A DNA stretch of 64,000 bases from Candidatus Binataceae bacterium (GTDB taxonomy: Bacteria; Desulfobacterota; Binatia; Binatales; Binataceae), in NCBI GenBank assembly GCA_035650475.1, contig DASRHP010000010.1, positions 228,835 through 292,834 on the forward strand. The letters are read 5' to 3'. Numbering within the stretch: the first letter of the stretch is position 1; every line of letters begins with the position of its first letter. Below the pieces are notes generated by a model, which worked only from the letters and a program-made list of their open reading frames with translations, was not told the DNA's origin and ran no database searches. Of the stretch, positions 29,785-36,370 are shown piece after piece. A program made the position numbers and the translations under genes.

Positions 29785-30867
29785 TCAATCCGGTGCTGGT
29801 GCGCGCTCGGCGGGCGCGGCGGGCCTGAAGTGCGGCATCACGTGCCGCGCGAACAGCTCCATCGAGTGAAAGATCGTCCGCTGCGCCATCGCACCCCAGT
29901 CGAACATCAGCAGCATATGGGTCAGGCCGGCCGCCTCGTAGCGCCGGATCTTCTCCAGGCAGCGCGGCGGATCGCCGAAGATCGAGAGCGCGTCGAGCTG
30001 CTCGATTCTCGCGCTGGCGAGAAACTGGCCGATCTTCGCGAACGTCTCGTAGCCGGCGACGCCCGGTTTCACCCAGACCTTGGACGCGCTGCCAAGCTTG
30101 CGCTTCATCCCTGCCTCGGCTTCCGTGAGCGCCTGCTCCGTACTATCCGCGACGTGGGTCCAGAACACGTGCGGCAGATCGTCGGGGGGCTGGCCGTGGC
30201 CCGCCGCGGCGAAGGTCTCGCGATAGCCTCTTAGCTGCGCAGCGACTTCGTCGGGCGACGGGCTGGAGGCGAACGGCGCACAAGTGAACGCCCAACCGCG
30301 CCGTGCGATCTCATCGGCCGAGCCGGGCGAGGCGGCGGCGACGTAAATCGGCGGCGTCGGCTTCTGGAGCGGCCGCGGAAGCAGCGCAATATCGTCGTAC
30401 TGGAAATGTTTGCCGCGATAGGAGAACTGCTCGCGGGTCCAGGCGAGCCGGATCACCTCCAGGCATTCCCAGAAGCGCTCCCTGGACGACTCCATCGGCA
30501 CGTGAAAGCCGGCGAACTCGTGCGGCTGGTAGCCGCGCCCGGCGCCGAAGCAGACGCGCCCGCCGCTTATCAGGTCGAGCTCCGCGATATCCTCGGCGAG
30601 CCGGATCGGATCGTTGACCGGCAGAACACTGACGCCGGTGCCCAGGCGCAGCCGGCGCGTGCGCTGCGCGATCGCGGCCAGCATCATCTGCGGCGACGGG
30701 AATACGCGCTGGCTTGCCTGGAAGTGATGCTCGCCGACCCAGAAGCCCGCGTAGCCAAGCTCCTCCGCATACGCGGCTTCTTCAAGCACCTCGCGGTAGA
30801 ACTGCTCGTGCGAGCGCAGATGCTCGTAGTTGTCGCCGAGGGTGAGGATGGAAAAGCGCATCGCCAT
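29785..30867 (-). CDS. LLM-class (bacterial luciferase-like) flavin-dependent oxidoreductase
   Basis: 360 residues. MRFSILTLGDNYEHLRSHEQ opens the TIM barrel, and AYAEELGYAGFWVGEHHFQ carries the EHH motif of the luciferase-like family. RLGTGVSVLPVNDPIRLAED and GAGRGYQPHEFAGFHVP are the following barrel landmarks. These enzymes use reduced FMN or F420 to oxidise or reduce organic substrates such as alkanes, sulfonates, aldehydes and ketones; the substrate is not evident here. ATG at 30867 has GGAGGTGATG upstream and is preferred over the second Met. The stop is 48 bp from the convergent ppk1 stop. A second LLM protein lies at 33757. Confidence 0.85.
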   Translation of the reverse strand: MAMRFSILTLGDNYEHLRSHEQFYREVLEEAAYAEELGYAGFWVGEHHFQASQRVFPSPQMMLAAIAQRTRRLRLGTGVSVLPVNDPIRLAEDIAELDLISGGRVCFGAGRGYQPHEFAGFHVPMESSRERFWECLEVIRLAWTREQFSYRGKHFQYDDIALLPRPLQKPTPPIYVAAASPGSADEIARRGWAFTCAPFASSPSPDEVAAQLRGYRETFAAAGHGQPPDDLPHVFWTHVADSTEQALTEAEAGMKRKLGSASKVWVKPGVAGYETFAKIGQFLASARIEQLDALSIFGDPPRCLEKIRRYEAAGLTHMLLMFDWGAMAQRTIFHSMELFARHVMPHFRPAAPAERAPAPD

Positions 30868-30965
30868 GACACATCACCTCCGAGGCCAACTGTAGCGAAG
30901 GGCTTAACCCCCGGCGCGCTCCTGCGGGGAAAGGTGAGCGGGAATTTCGAGCGGTTGTCGGCGTC

Positions 30966-31154
30966 TCATGTTGTGGATTTCGGAGTCGGCGCCGCCGTCG
31001 GCGTGCCGCTTGCTTGCGGCGCGGCGGGTGTGGGCGTTGGCGATACCGGAGGTAGCTCCTTCATCGCGACGGGCGGCAGCGGGATCGGAAAGATGACGCA
31101 GCCCGCAAGCGCGGCGATCGCGAGGAGGATCAGCAAGCGGAAGGCGGTCTTCAT
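30966..31154 (-). CDS. Small lipoprotein with Pro/Thr-rich tail
   Basis: 62 residues from the ATG at 31154: MKTAFRLLILLAIAALAGC is a lipoprotein signal peptide with lipobox LAGC. The mature chain, VIFPIPLPPVAMKEL followed by PPVSPTPTPAAPQASGTP, is short and rich in Pro, Thr, Ala and Ser. It resembles a lipid-anchored linker or spacer, with no domain I recognise. The longer frame to 31283 lacks a start with a ribosome site, so I trimmed it. The gene is divergent from the isochorismatase-like gene 76 bp away. The Pro/Ala/Ser/Thr bias is shared with the tails of two other membrane proteins in the window. Confidence 0.7.
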   Translation of the reverse strand: MKTAFRLLILLAIAALAGCVIFPIPLPPVAMKELPPVSPTPTPAAPQASGTPTAAPTPKSTT

Positions 31155-31230
31155 GCCTTGAGCGCTCGTTGTCTTTGGACTACAAGTGTCGCTTCCCGGC
31201 CCGTGCGGGATGCGCCATGGAGTGAATATC

Positions 31231-31782
31231 ATGAAACGCGCGCTTTTGGTTATAGACGTGCAGAATGAGTATTTCAGCGGCAAGCTGCCAGTCAGCTATC
31301 CGGCCGGGTCGCTGGAGAGGATCGTGGCCGCGATGGACGCGGCGCGCGCGCATAACGTGCCGGTGGTGGTGGTCCGCCATACGGCGAGGGGCGACCGCGG
31401 CGTGTTCAAGCAGGGAACGCCCGAATGGGAGCTGCACAAGGAGGTCGCCGCGCGTCCGCATGACCGACTGATCGACAAGACTATGCCGAGCAGCTTCGCC
31501 GGCACCGAGCTCGAGAGCTGGCTGCGCCAGAACGGGATCGACACTCTGGCGATCGCCGGCTACATGACCCAGATGTGCTGCGACAGCACCGCGCGCGACG
31601 GCTTCCATCGCGGGTTCAGGGTCGAATTCCTCGCCGACGCGACCGGCACGCTCTCGCTCGGGACCGAGGCCGGCAAAGTGGCCGACCGCGACCTGCACAA
31701 CGCGGTGCTGGTAACGCAGTCCACGATGTTCAGCAAAGTGATGAAGACGGCGGACTGGATCCGCAGTCTGGAGCAAAAATAA
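31231..31782 (+). CDS. Isochorismatase family cysteine hydrolase
   Basis: 183 residues from the ATG at 31231. The catalytic triad is visible: Asp in MKRALLVIDVQNEYF, Lys in LIDKTMPSSFAGT, and the nucleophile Cys in GYMTQMCCDSTARD. The cis-peptide region AIAGYMT is conserved. The family includes nicotinamidases, ureidoacrylate hydrolases and isochorismatases; without the metal-binding Asp-x-His cluster typical of nicotinamidase I cannot narrow it. The frame extends upstream to 31186 with no ribosome site; AGTGAATATC stands before the chosen ATG, also weak. It is the only gene on its strand between the lipoprotein gene and the CGNR regulator. Confidence 0.85.
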   Translation: MKRALLVIDVQNEYFSGKLPVSYPAGSLERIVAAMDAARAHNVPVVVVRHTARGDRGVFKQGTPEWELHKEVAARPHDRLIDKTMPSSFAGTELESWLRQNGIDTLAIAGYMTQMCCDSTARDGFHRGFRVEFLADATGTLSLGTEAGKVADRDLHNAVLVTQSTMFSKVMKTADWIRSLEQK

Positions 31783-31816
31783 TCCGCCGCCCGACCGAAG
31801 GACCGGGGTCACGCCT

Positions 31817-31832
31817 CGCAAGGCCGCTTGCG
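31817..31832. repeat. Short perfect hairpin between convergent genes
   Basis: CGCAAG and CTTGCG are perfect complements around the loop GCCG, 35 bp after the isochorismatase-like stop and 27 bp before the convergent CGNR stop. No T tract follows. Possibly a shared transcription stop. Confidence 0.35.
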
Positions 31833-31858
31833 GAAGGTGCGGTTCGCGACAGCCGCGC

Positions 31859-32497
31859 TCAGCCGCCTTTGTGCCGGAGGTAATGGCGATGGGCCTTGGC
31901 GCGGTTGCCACAGGCCTGCATCGAGCACCAGCGCCGACTGCCGTTCTTGCTGTCGTCGATAAACAGCCACAGACACTTGCCGTTGGCGCACTCGCGGACC
32001 CGCTTTAGCTGCGAACTCGCCAACAGGTCTCCCGCCGACCACAGCACCGGCGCCAGCAGCACGGGTGCCGCAGGCCGCGCCAGTTCGAGACGCCATCCGA
32101 AGCCCGCACCGGCGCGCCCGAGCGCGACGCGCGCCGGCGCGCGCGCAAGCTCGCGGTTGACCGCCGCCAGGTCGTCCGCCGCCGGCTGCGCGCCGGCGGC
32201 GACCGCGTGGAAGACGCGATAGATCGTTTCCCGGATAGCGATCGTCTCGTCGAAGAGGCGAGCCGCGCGTGCCAAGTCGTCACGCACCGCGGCCGCCGCG
32301 GATTCAAAACCACCCGCTATCACCGTGCCACTCCCGGCACACCATCGCACCACGTCGGCGAGCTCGTGCAGGCTCTCCTCGCGCGAACTGCCGCGCCAGG
32401 CGAGGGTGTTGGCAAAGTCAAGGCAGAGCGAGTGCTGCGGAGCGACGAGAAGCGCGCCGGCCGCGCGCCTACCGCTAGAGGTCCCCATCGCCCCCAT
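31859..32497 (-). CDS. ABATE/CGNR zinc-finger transcriptional regulator
   Basis: About 212 residues from the Met at 32497; Met at 32488 or 32509 is also possible, since the start region has no clear ribosome site. The N-terminal ABATE region begins LCLDFANTLAWRGSSREESL, an RXXF-type stress-sensing domain of unknown ligand. The C-terminal zinc finger RECANGKCLWLFIDDSKNGS then RRWCSMQACGNRAKAHRHY ends with the diagnostic CGNR motif. CGNR proteins bind DNA through this finger. The gene is transcribed away from a VOC-family gene whose consensus promoter lies directly in front of this gene's start, so it probably represses or activates that promoter and itself. Confidence 0.88.
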   Translation of the reverse strand: MGAMGTSSGRRAAGALLVAPQHSLCLDFANTLAWRGSSREESLHELADVVRWCAGSGTVIAGGFESAAAAVRDDLARAARLFDETIAIRETIYRVFHAVAAGAQPAADDLAAVNRELARAPARVALGRAGAGFGWRLELARPAAPVLLAPVLWSAGDLLASSQLKRVRECANGKCLWLFIDDSKNGSRRWCSMQACGNRAKAHRHYLRHKGG

Positions 32498-32515
32498 TCT
32501 AACCACCATGTAGGA

Positions 32516-32544
32516 TTGACAACAATCGGCCCTTCTTCTATAAC
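32516..32544 (+). promoter_or_regulatory. Consensus-like sigma-70 promoter upstream of the VOC gene
   Basis: TTGACA (32516-32521), spacer of exactly 17 nt, TATAAC (32539-32544). It drives the VOC protein gene starting at 32587, which also has a strong GGGAGGT ribosome site. The imperfect palindrome ATAACCGGTAT and the small TGCC/GGCA stem around 32540-32562 could hold the operator of the divergent CGNR regulator. Confidence 0.7.
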
Positions 32545-32586
32545 CGGTATGCCAGTTAGGCAACATCCTCGCGGGAGGTAACGGTC

Positions 32587-32961
32587 ATGATCGATCACGT
32601 TTCGATTGGCGTGAAGGACATTGCGGCGGCCCGGCGCTTTTACGACGCCGCCCTCGCGCCGCTCGGCTACAAGTGCCTGAGCGAGAGCAAAGAGGCGCTG
32701 GGCTACGGCGCCGACTCGCCGCAACTGTGGATCCTGAGCGTCAAGCGTCCGGTCCCCGCCGACGAGGGCTCGGGGCTGCACATCTGCCTGCAAGCCGCGC
32801 GGCACGTAGATGTGGATGCCTTTCATGCCGCCGCGCTCAAGACGGGCGGGCGTGATAATGGCAAGCCCGGCGTGCGCAAGGACTATGGCGACAACTACTA
32901 CGCGGCGTTCGTCGTCGATCCCGAGGGCTATCGAATCGAGGCTTATTGCGGCGCGCAGTGA
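32587..32961 (+). CDS. VOC (glyoxalase/bleomycin resistance-like) family protein
   Basis: 124 residues, a single VOC module pair. MIDHVSIGVKDIAAARRFYD starts the first beta-alpha-beta unit; His4, His65 (GLHICL) and Glu118 (YRIEAYC) could form the metal site. The motif RKDYGDNYYAAFVVDPEGYR is typical of the glyoxalase-like VOC branch. Function (lyase, dioxygenase-like or drug sequestration) cannot be told. It has its own near-consensus promoter and lies opposite a CGNR regulator, suggesting inducible expression. Confidence 0.85.
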   Translation: MIDHVSIGVKDIAAARRFYDAALAPLGYKCLSESKEALGYGADSPQLWILSVKRPVPADEGSGLHICLQAARHVDVDAFHAAALKTGGRDNGKPGVRKDYGDNYYAAFVVDPEGYRIEAYCGAQ

Positions 32962-33102
32962 GCGCGTCGGAGCCGACCGCTCAGGAAGAATCGCTTGCGA
33001 AGGCTGGCCGCTGACTGCGCCTGCGGCGGGCGGCCGGCCTTCCCCTTGACCAGCGACGCCAAGGTACCCCGTTCACATGGGGCAAGTTGACCCGTTCGGG
33101 CA

Positions 33103-33112
33103 CACAATTGTG
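33103..33112. promoter_or_regulatory. 10-bp palindrome in the UspA upstream region
   Basis: CACAATTGTG is its own reverse complement. It lies about 75 bp before the UspA start in the 224-bp gap after the VOC gene. A TTGACC (33087-33092) precedes it. It may be an operator, but a single palindrome is weak evidence. Confidence 0.3.
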
Positions 33113-33185
33113 CAACGCATCTGGGTAGATTGGGAGCAGACCGATCCCCGCCATTGTGGTTCAATCCTTGCTCGCAGGATGAACG

Positions 33186-33650
33186 ATGGTTTCGACACAG
33201 CAGACGGCAGGCGGTCCTCCGGCGCATCCGTATCGCGTCATTCTCTGTCCGGTTGAGTTCGACGAAACCTCGCTCGCGGCGCTCAGGCATGCCCGCGCGC
33301 TGGCGGATGCCGCCGGAGCGACGCTGCACCTCCTGCACGTCGTGCCGATCATCCCCACCGTGAGCGAGGTCGTCAGCGACCTCGAGCCGGGCGGCGAAGC
33401 CTCGGCGCAGCAGCGGCTGCGTGATTTAGCCGAGCGCGAGCTTCCCGGCGCGAAGTTTGAGCTCCACACGCGGGTTGCGCTCAGCTCCGACATCGCGCGA
33501 CACATTCTGGCTGCGGCGCGCGAGCTTGACGCCGACCTGATAGTGATTGCGACCCACGGGCGCTCGGGTCTTGCTCATTTTCTGCTCGGCAGCGTGACCG
33601 AAGCCGTGGTTCGCAATGCCTCCTGTCCGGTGCTGACGGTTCGTCCCTGA
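33186..33650 (+). CDS. Universal stress protein (UspA family)
   Basis: 154 residues. RVILCPVEFDETSLAALRHA opens the Rossmann-like UspA fold with the Asp/Glu that contacts adenine. The C-terminal ATP-binding loop G-2x-G-9x-G(S/T) is present in IATHGRSGLAHFLLGSVTEA. A GCAGGA ribosome site precedes the ATG. Bacterial UspA proteins help survival in starvation and stress by an ill-defined, often ATP-linked mechanism. It is upstream of the LLM oxidoreductase gene (106-bp gap) on the same strand; a second UspA gene lies 2.2 kb away. The N-terminus before the fold is a short disordered stretch of 14 residues. Confidence 0.92.
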   Translation: MVSTQQTAGGPPAHPYRVILCPVEFDETSLAALRHARALADAAGATLHLLHVVPIIPTVSEVVSDLEPGGEASAQQRLRDLAERELPGAKFELHTRVALSSDIARHILAAARELDADLIVIATHGRSGLAHFLLGSVTEAVVRNASCPVLTVRP

Positions 33651-33756
33651 CCGGCGGCTCGATATTTGCTTTCCCCGCAACCGGTGCCCGCTAACGTTTG
33701 CCCGGGCGCCGGGCGTACCCGCGTCGGACGCCAAGGCGCAGGGCAGGGAGGATTTC

Positions 33757-34989
33757 ATGAAAATCAACTGGTTCCATCTGATGCCCTATCGATGGCTGCC
33801 TGAGGACTTCAGGCAGCGTTACCGCAGCGTATGGGTCGATATTCCAAGCGAGCTGTGGGACTCCGAGCGCGGCCACTTTCTCTACAACGAGTATCTTGAC
33901 GAGCTTGAATTCGCCGAGCAGATGGGCGTCGACGGGATCTGTGTCAACGAGCATCACGCCAATGCCTACGGCCTGATGCCGTCACCCAATCTGATGGCGG
34001 CGTGTCTGGCGCGGCGGATCTCGCGCGCCAACCTGGTCGTGCTCGGCAACAGCCTGGCGCTATACAACCCGGCGATCCGCGTGGCCGAGGAGTTTGCGAT
34101 GCTCGACTGCATCTCGGGCGGCCGGCTGGTGGCGGGCTTCCCGGTGGGTTCGTCGATGGACACTAACTTCGCCTACGGGGTGACGCCGGCGACGCTGCGC
34201 GAGCGCTACCGCGAGGCGCACGACCTGATCATCAAGTCGTGGACCACGCCCGAGCCCTTCGCTTTCAACGGTCGCTACAACAAGATTCGCTACGTCAATT
34301 TGTGGCCGCGTCCGCTCCAGAAGCCACATCCGCCGGTTTGGGTCCCGGGCGGCGGTTCGATCGAAACCTGGGACTGGGTGCTCGATAACGACTACGCCTA
34401 CTGCTACCTGTCGTACTTCGGCTACAAGCACGGACAGAAAGTAATGGACGGTTTCTGGGAGAAGGTGGCGCAAAAGGGCGCCGAGCCCAATCCCTACCGC
34501 GCCGGCTTCCTGCAGCTCGTCGCGGTTTCCGAGACTGACGCCCAGGCCGAGAAGGACTACTCCAAACACGTCGATTATTTCTTCAACCGCTGCCTGCACG
34601 TCTATTCCGGCTTCGCCGACGCGCCGGGCTATCGCACCGAGGCCACCATCCGCGCCGGATTGCAGGCCCAGGTGGGCGAGGCGGCCGACCTCTTCCGCTT
34701 CGGCTTGAGCTGGAAGGAGTTCGTCGAGCGTGGCTACGTCATCAGCGGCTCGCCGGCCACCGTGCGCGAGCGCCTGAGCGAGGTCATCAAAAACATGCGC
34801 ATTGGGCAGCTGATGGTGCTCCAGATGATCGGCAGCATGCCCAAGGAGCTGGTGCGCAAGAACACCGAGCTGTTCGCGCGCGAGGTGATGCCGTCGATAA
34901 GGACAATCTGGGCTGACCAGTGGCAGGACCGCTGGAGTCCACGCCCGCTTCCGAAGCGCGCGATTCCGGGCGTCGCGGTTGCCAACTGA
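33757..34989 (+). CDS. LLM-class flavin-dependent oxidoreductase (larger paralogue)
   Basis: 410 residues. MKINWFHLMPYRWLPEDFRQ and GVDGICVNEHHANAYGLMPS contain the luciferase-like EHH motif. The later MLDCISGGRLVAGFPVGSSM and LWPRPLQKPHPPVWVPGGGS match long LLM proteins near the alkanal-monooxygenase-like branch, which use FMNH2 or F420H2. Strong ribosome site GGGAGG. The alpha/beta hydrolase gene starts 14 bp after the stop and is surely co-transcribed; a monooxygenase plus hydrolase pair suggests oxidation of a ketone or ester-forming substrate (Baeyer-Villiger-like), an inference only. Confidence 0.88.
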   Translation: MKINWFHLMPYRWLPEDFRQRYRSVWVDIPSELWDSERGHFLYNEYLDELEFAEQMGVDGICVNEHHANAYGLMPSPNLMAACLARRISRANLVVLGNSLALYNPAIRVAEEFAMLDCISGGRLVAGFPVGSSMDTNFAYGVTPATLRERYREAHDLIIKSWTTPEPFAFNGRYNKIRYVNLWPRPLQKPHPPVWVPGGGSIETWDWVLDNDYAYCYLSYFGYKHGQKVMDGFWEKVAQKGAEPNPYRAGFLQLVAVSETDAQAEKDYSKHVDYFFNRCLHVYSGFADAPGYRTEATIRAGLQAQVGEAADLFRFGLSWKEFVERGYVISGSPATVRERLSEVIKNMRIGQLMVLQMIGSMPKELVRKNTELFAREVMPSIRTIWADQWQDRWSPRPLPKRAIPGVAVAN

Positions 34990-35003
34990 ACAGCGAGGGA
35001 GCC

Positions 35004-35801
35004 ATGCACGAACTCAAAACGCTCAATCTCAGGCGCGGCCTGTTCGAAGTCAAATACTATCAACACGGCAAGGGGACGCCGCTGGTCTATCTGCACGGTG
35101 CAGGTGGCCTGCCCGGATTCACGCCCGACCTCGAGCTGCTCTCCAGCCACTTCACCGTCACCGCCCCGCTCCATCCGGGGTTCGGCTCCAGCGGGATCGA
35201 CGAGTTGCACGAAGACGTGCTCAAGTTCACGCTCTACACCTGGGATGTGCTCGACGCGCTCGGCATCGAGCGTCCGATCCTGGTCGGACACAGCCTGGGC
35301 GGGATGCTGGCGGCGGAGATGGCGGCGCTCGAGCCGACGCGTGTGCGCAAGTTGGTGCTGGTCGCGCCGGCGGGCCTGTGGCTCGACGAATGTCCAACGC
35401 TGGACTTTTTTGCGATGAAGCCCGAGGAACTCATTGCCGCGGCTTTTTACGATCCCGACAGTGCTGCCGCGCGCGCGTTTGCCACGCTTCCGACCGATCC
35501 CTCCGCGGCGGCGGAGGTGATGGTGCAGCGCATGCGCGGGCTAGCCGCCGCCGCACGCTTTCTGTGGCCGTTGGGCGATCGCGGGCTTGGCGAGCGGCTC
35601 TACCGGGTCAAGGCGCCGACCCTTCTGCTGTGGGGCGAGGCCGACAAGCTGATCCCGCCGCGCTACGCCGAGGCCTTCAAGCGCTTGCTGGAGGGAAGCC
35701 CCGAGGTGAAGATCGAAAAGATCGCGCGCGCCGGCCACGTGGTGCTCGCCGAGCAGACCCAAGCCGCGGTGGACGCGATCGTCAGTTTCACCCGGGCGTA
35801 G
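35004..35801 (+). CDS. Alpha/beta hydrolase
   Basis: 265 residues from the ATG at 35004, with GCGAGGGAG upstream. The nucleophile Ser lies in the elbow LVGHSLGGMLAAEM (G-H-S-L-G), the acid Asp in LLLWGEADKLIPP, and His in RAGHVVLAEQ. The oxyanion region YLHGAGGLPGF is conserved. Substrate unknown; it may be an esterase, a C-C hydrolase or an epoxide hydrolase. The LLM oxidoreductase upstream (14-bp gap) likely supplies its substrate. A strong hairpin follows the stop by 8 bp. Confidence 0.9.
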   Translation: MHELKTLNLRRGLFEVKYYQHGKGTPLVYLHGAGGLPGFTPDLELLSSHFTVTAPLHPGFGSSGIDELHEDVLKFTLYTWDVLDALGIERPILVGHSLGGMLAAEMAALEPTRVRKLVLVAPAGLWLDECPTLDFFAMKPEELIAAAFYDPDSAAARAFATLPTDPSAAAEVMVQRMRGLAAAARFLWPLGDRGLGERLYRVKAPTLLLWGEADKLIPPRYAEAFKRLLEGSPEVKIEKIARAGHVVLAEQTQAAVDAIVSFTRA

Positions 35802-35808
35802 CGCCGCG

Positions 35809-35849
35809 AAACGCCGCGGCGCCAGATCAGAACCGCGCCGCGGCGTTTT
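35809..35849 (+). terminator. Strong rho-independent terminator after the LLM/hydrolase unit
   Basis: AAACGCCGCGGCGC (35809-35822) pairs without error with GCGCCGCGGCGTTT (35835-35848), a 14-bp stem around a 12-nt loop, ending TTTTG. It is the best terminator in the window. The matching AAA on the 5' arm means the minus-strand copy also reads as a stop, so it may work in both directions. Confidence 0.85.
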
Positions 35850-35905
35850 GGCGAGTCGGCGGCGCACGCCTGGCGTGGTAAAAGTGGAGGGGGAGGAGGC
35901 CAGCC

Positions 35906-36370
35906 TTGCGCCGCAATACCGCCAAATCCAAGTCGCGCAAAACCGTGCCGAGCGCCCCGAGCTCGGCGCCGCGCACCGTGTTCAGGAAGATCCTGTGTCC
36001 GATTGATTTTGATCGGATCTCGATTCCCGCGCTCAAACTGGCCCATACGATCGCGCGCCAGAACGGCGCGCGCATCTATCTGCTCTACGTCATTCCGGCG
36101 GCGCTGCGCGCCGAGCTCGAACCGCTGGCGGAGAAAAACCTGCTGGCGGTCACCCGCAAATGGCTCGAAGGCAAGGTGCCCAACGAAGTGATCGTGCGCA
36201 CGGGCAAGCCGGTCGAGGGCGTGCTCAAGGCGGCGCAGGAGCTCGATGCCGACCTGGTCGTGATGGCCACCCATGGGCGCACCGGCGCCCGGCGTGCCCG
36301 CTTGGGCAGCGTCACCGAAGAGGTCGTGCGCCGCTCGACTCGCCCGGTAATGACCATCCACCCGGGCTAG
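35906..36370 (+). CDS. Universal stress protein (UspA family, second copy)
   Basis: 154 residues from the TTG at 35906, which has GGGGGAGGAGG upstream; no ATG lies in front of the conserved region. A 26-residue basic, Ser-rich N-terminal extension precedes KILCPIDFDRISIPALKLAH. The ATP-binding loop is conserved in MATHGRTGARRARLGSVTEE, though with extra arginines compared with the first copy. Divergence between the two UspA proteins is high, so they are old paralogues rather than a recent duplication. The stop TAG overlaps the stop of the convergent mgtA gene in the palindrome CTAG. Confidence 0.88.
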   Translation: MRRNTAKSKSRKTVPSAPSSAPRTVFRKILCPIDFDRISIPALKLAHTIARQNGARIYLLYVIPAALRAELEPLAEKNLLAVTRKWLEGKVPNEVIVRTGKPVEGVLKAAQELDADLVVMATHGRTGARRARLGSVTEEVVRRSTRPVMTIHPG

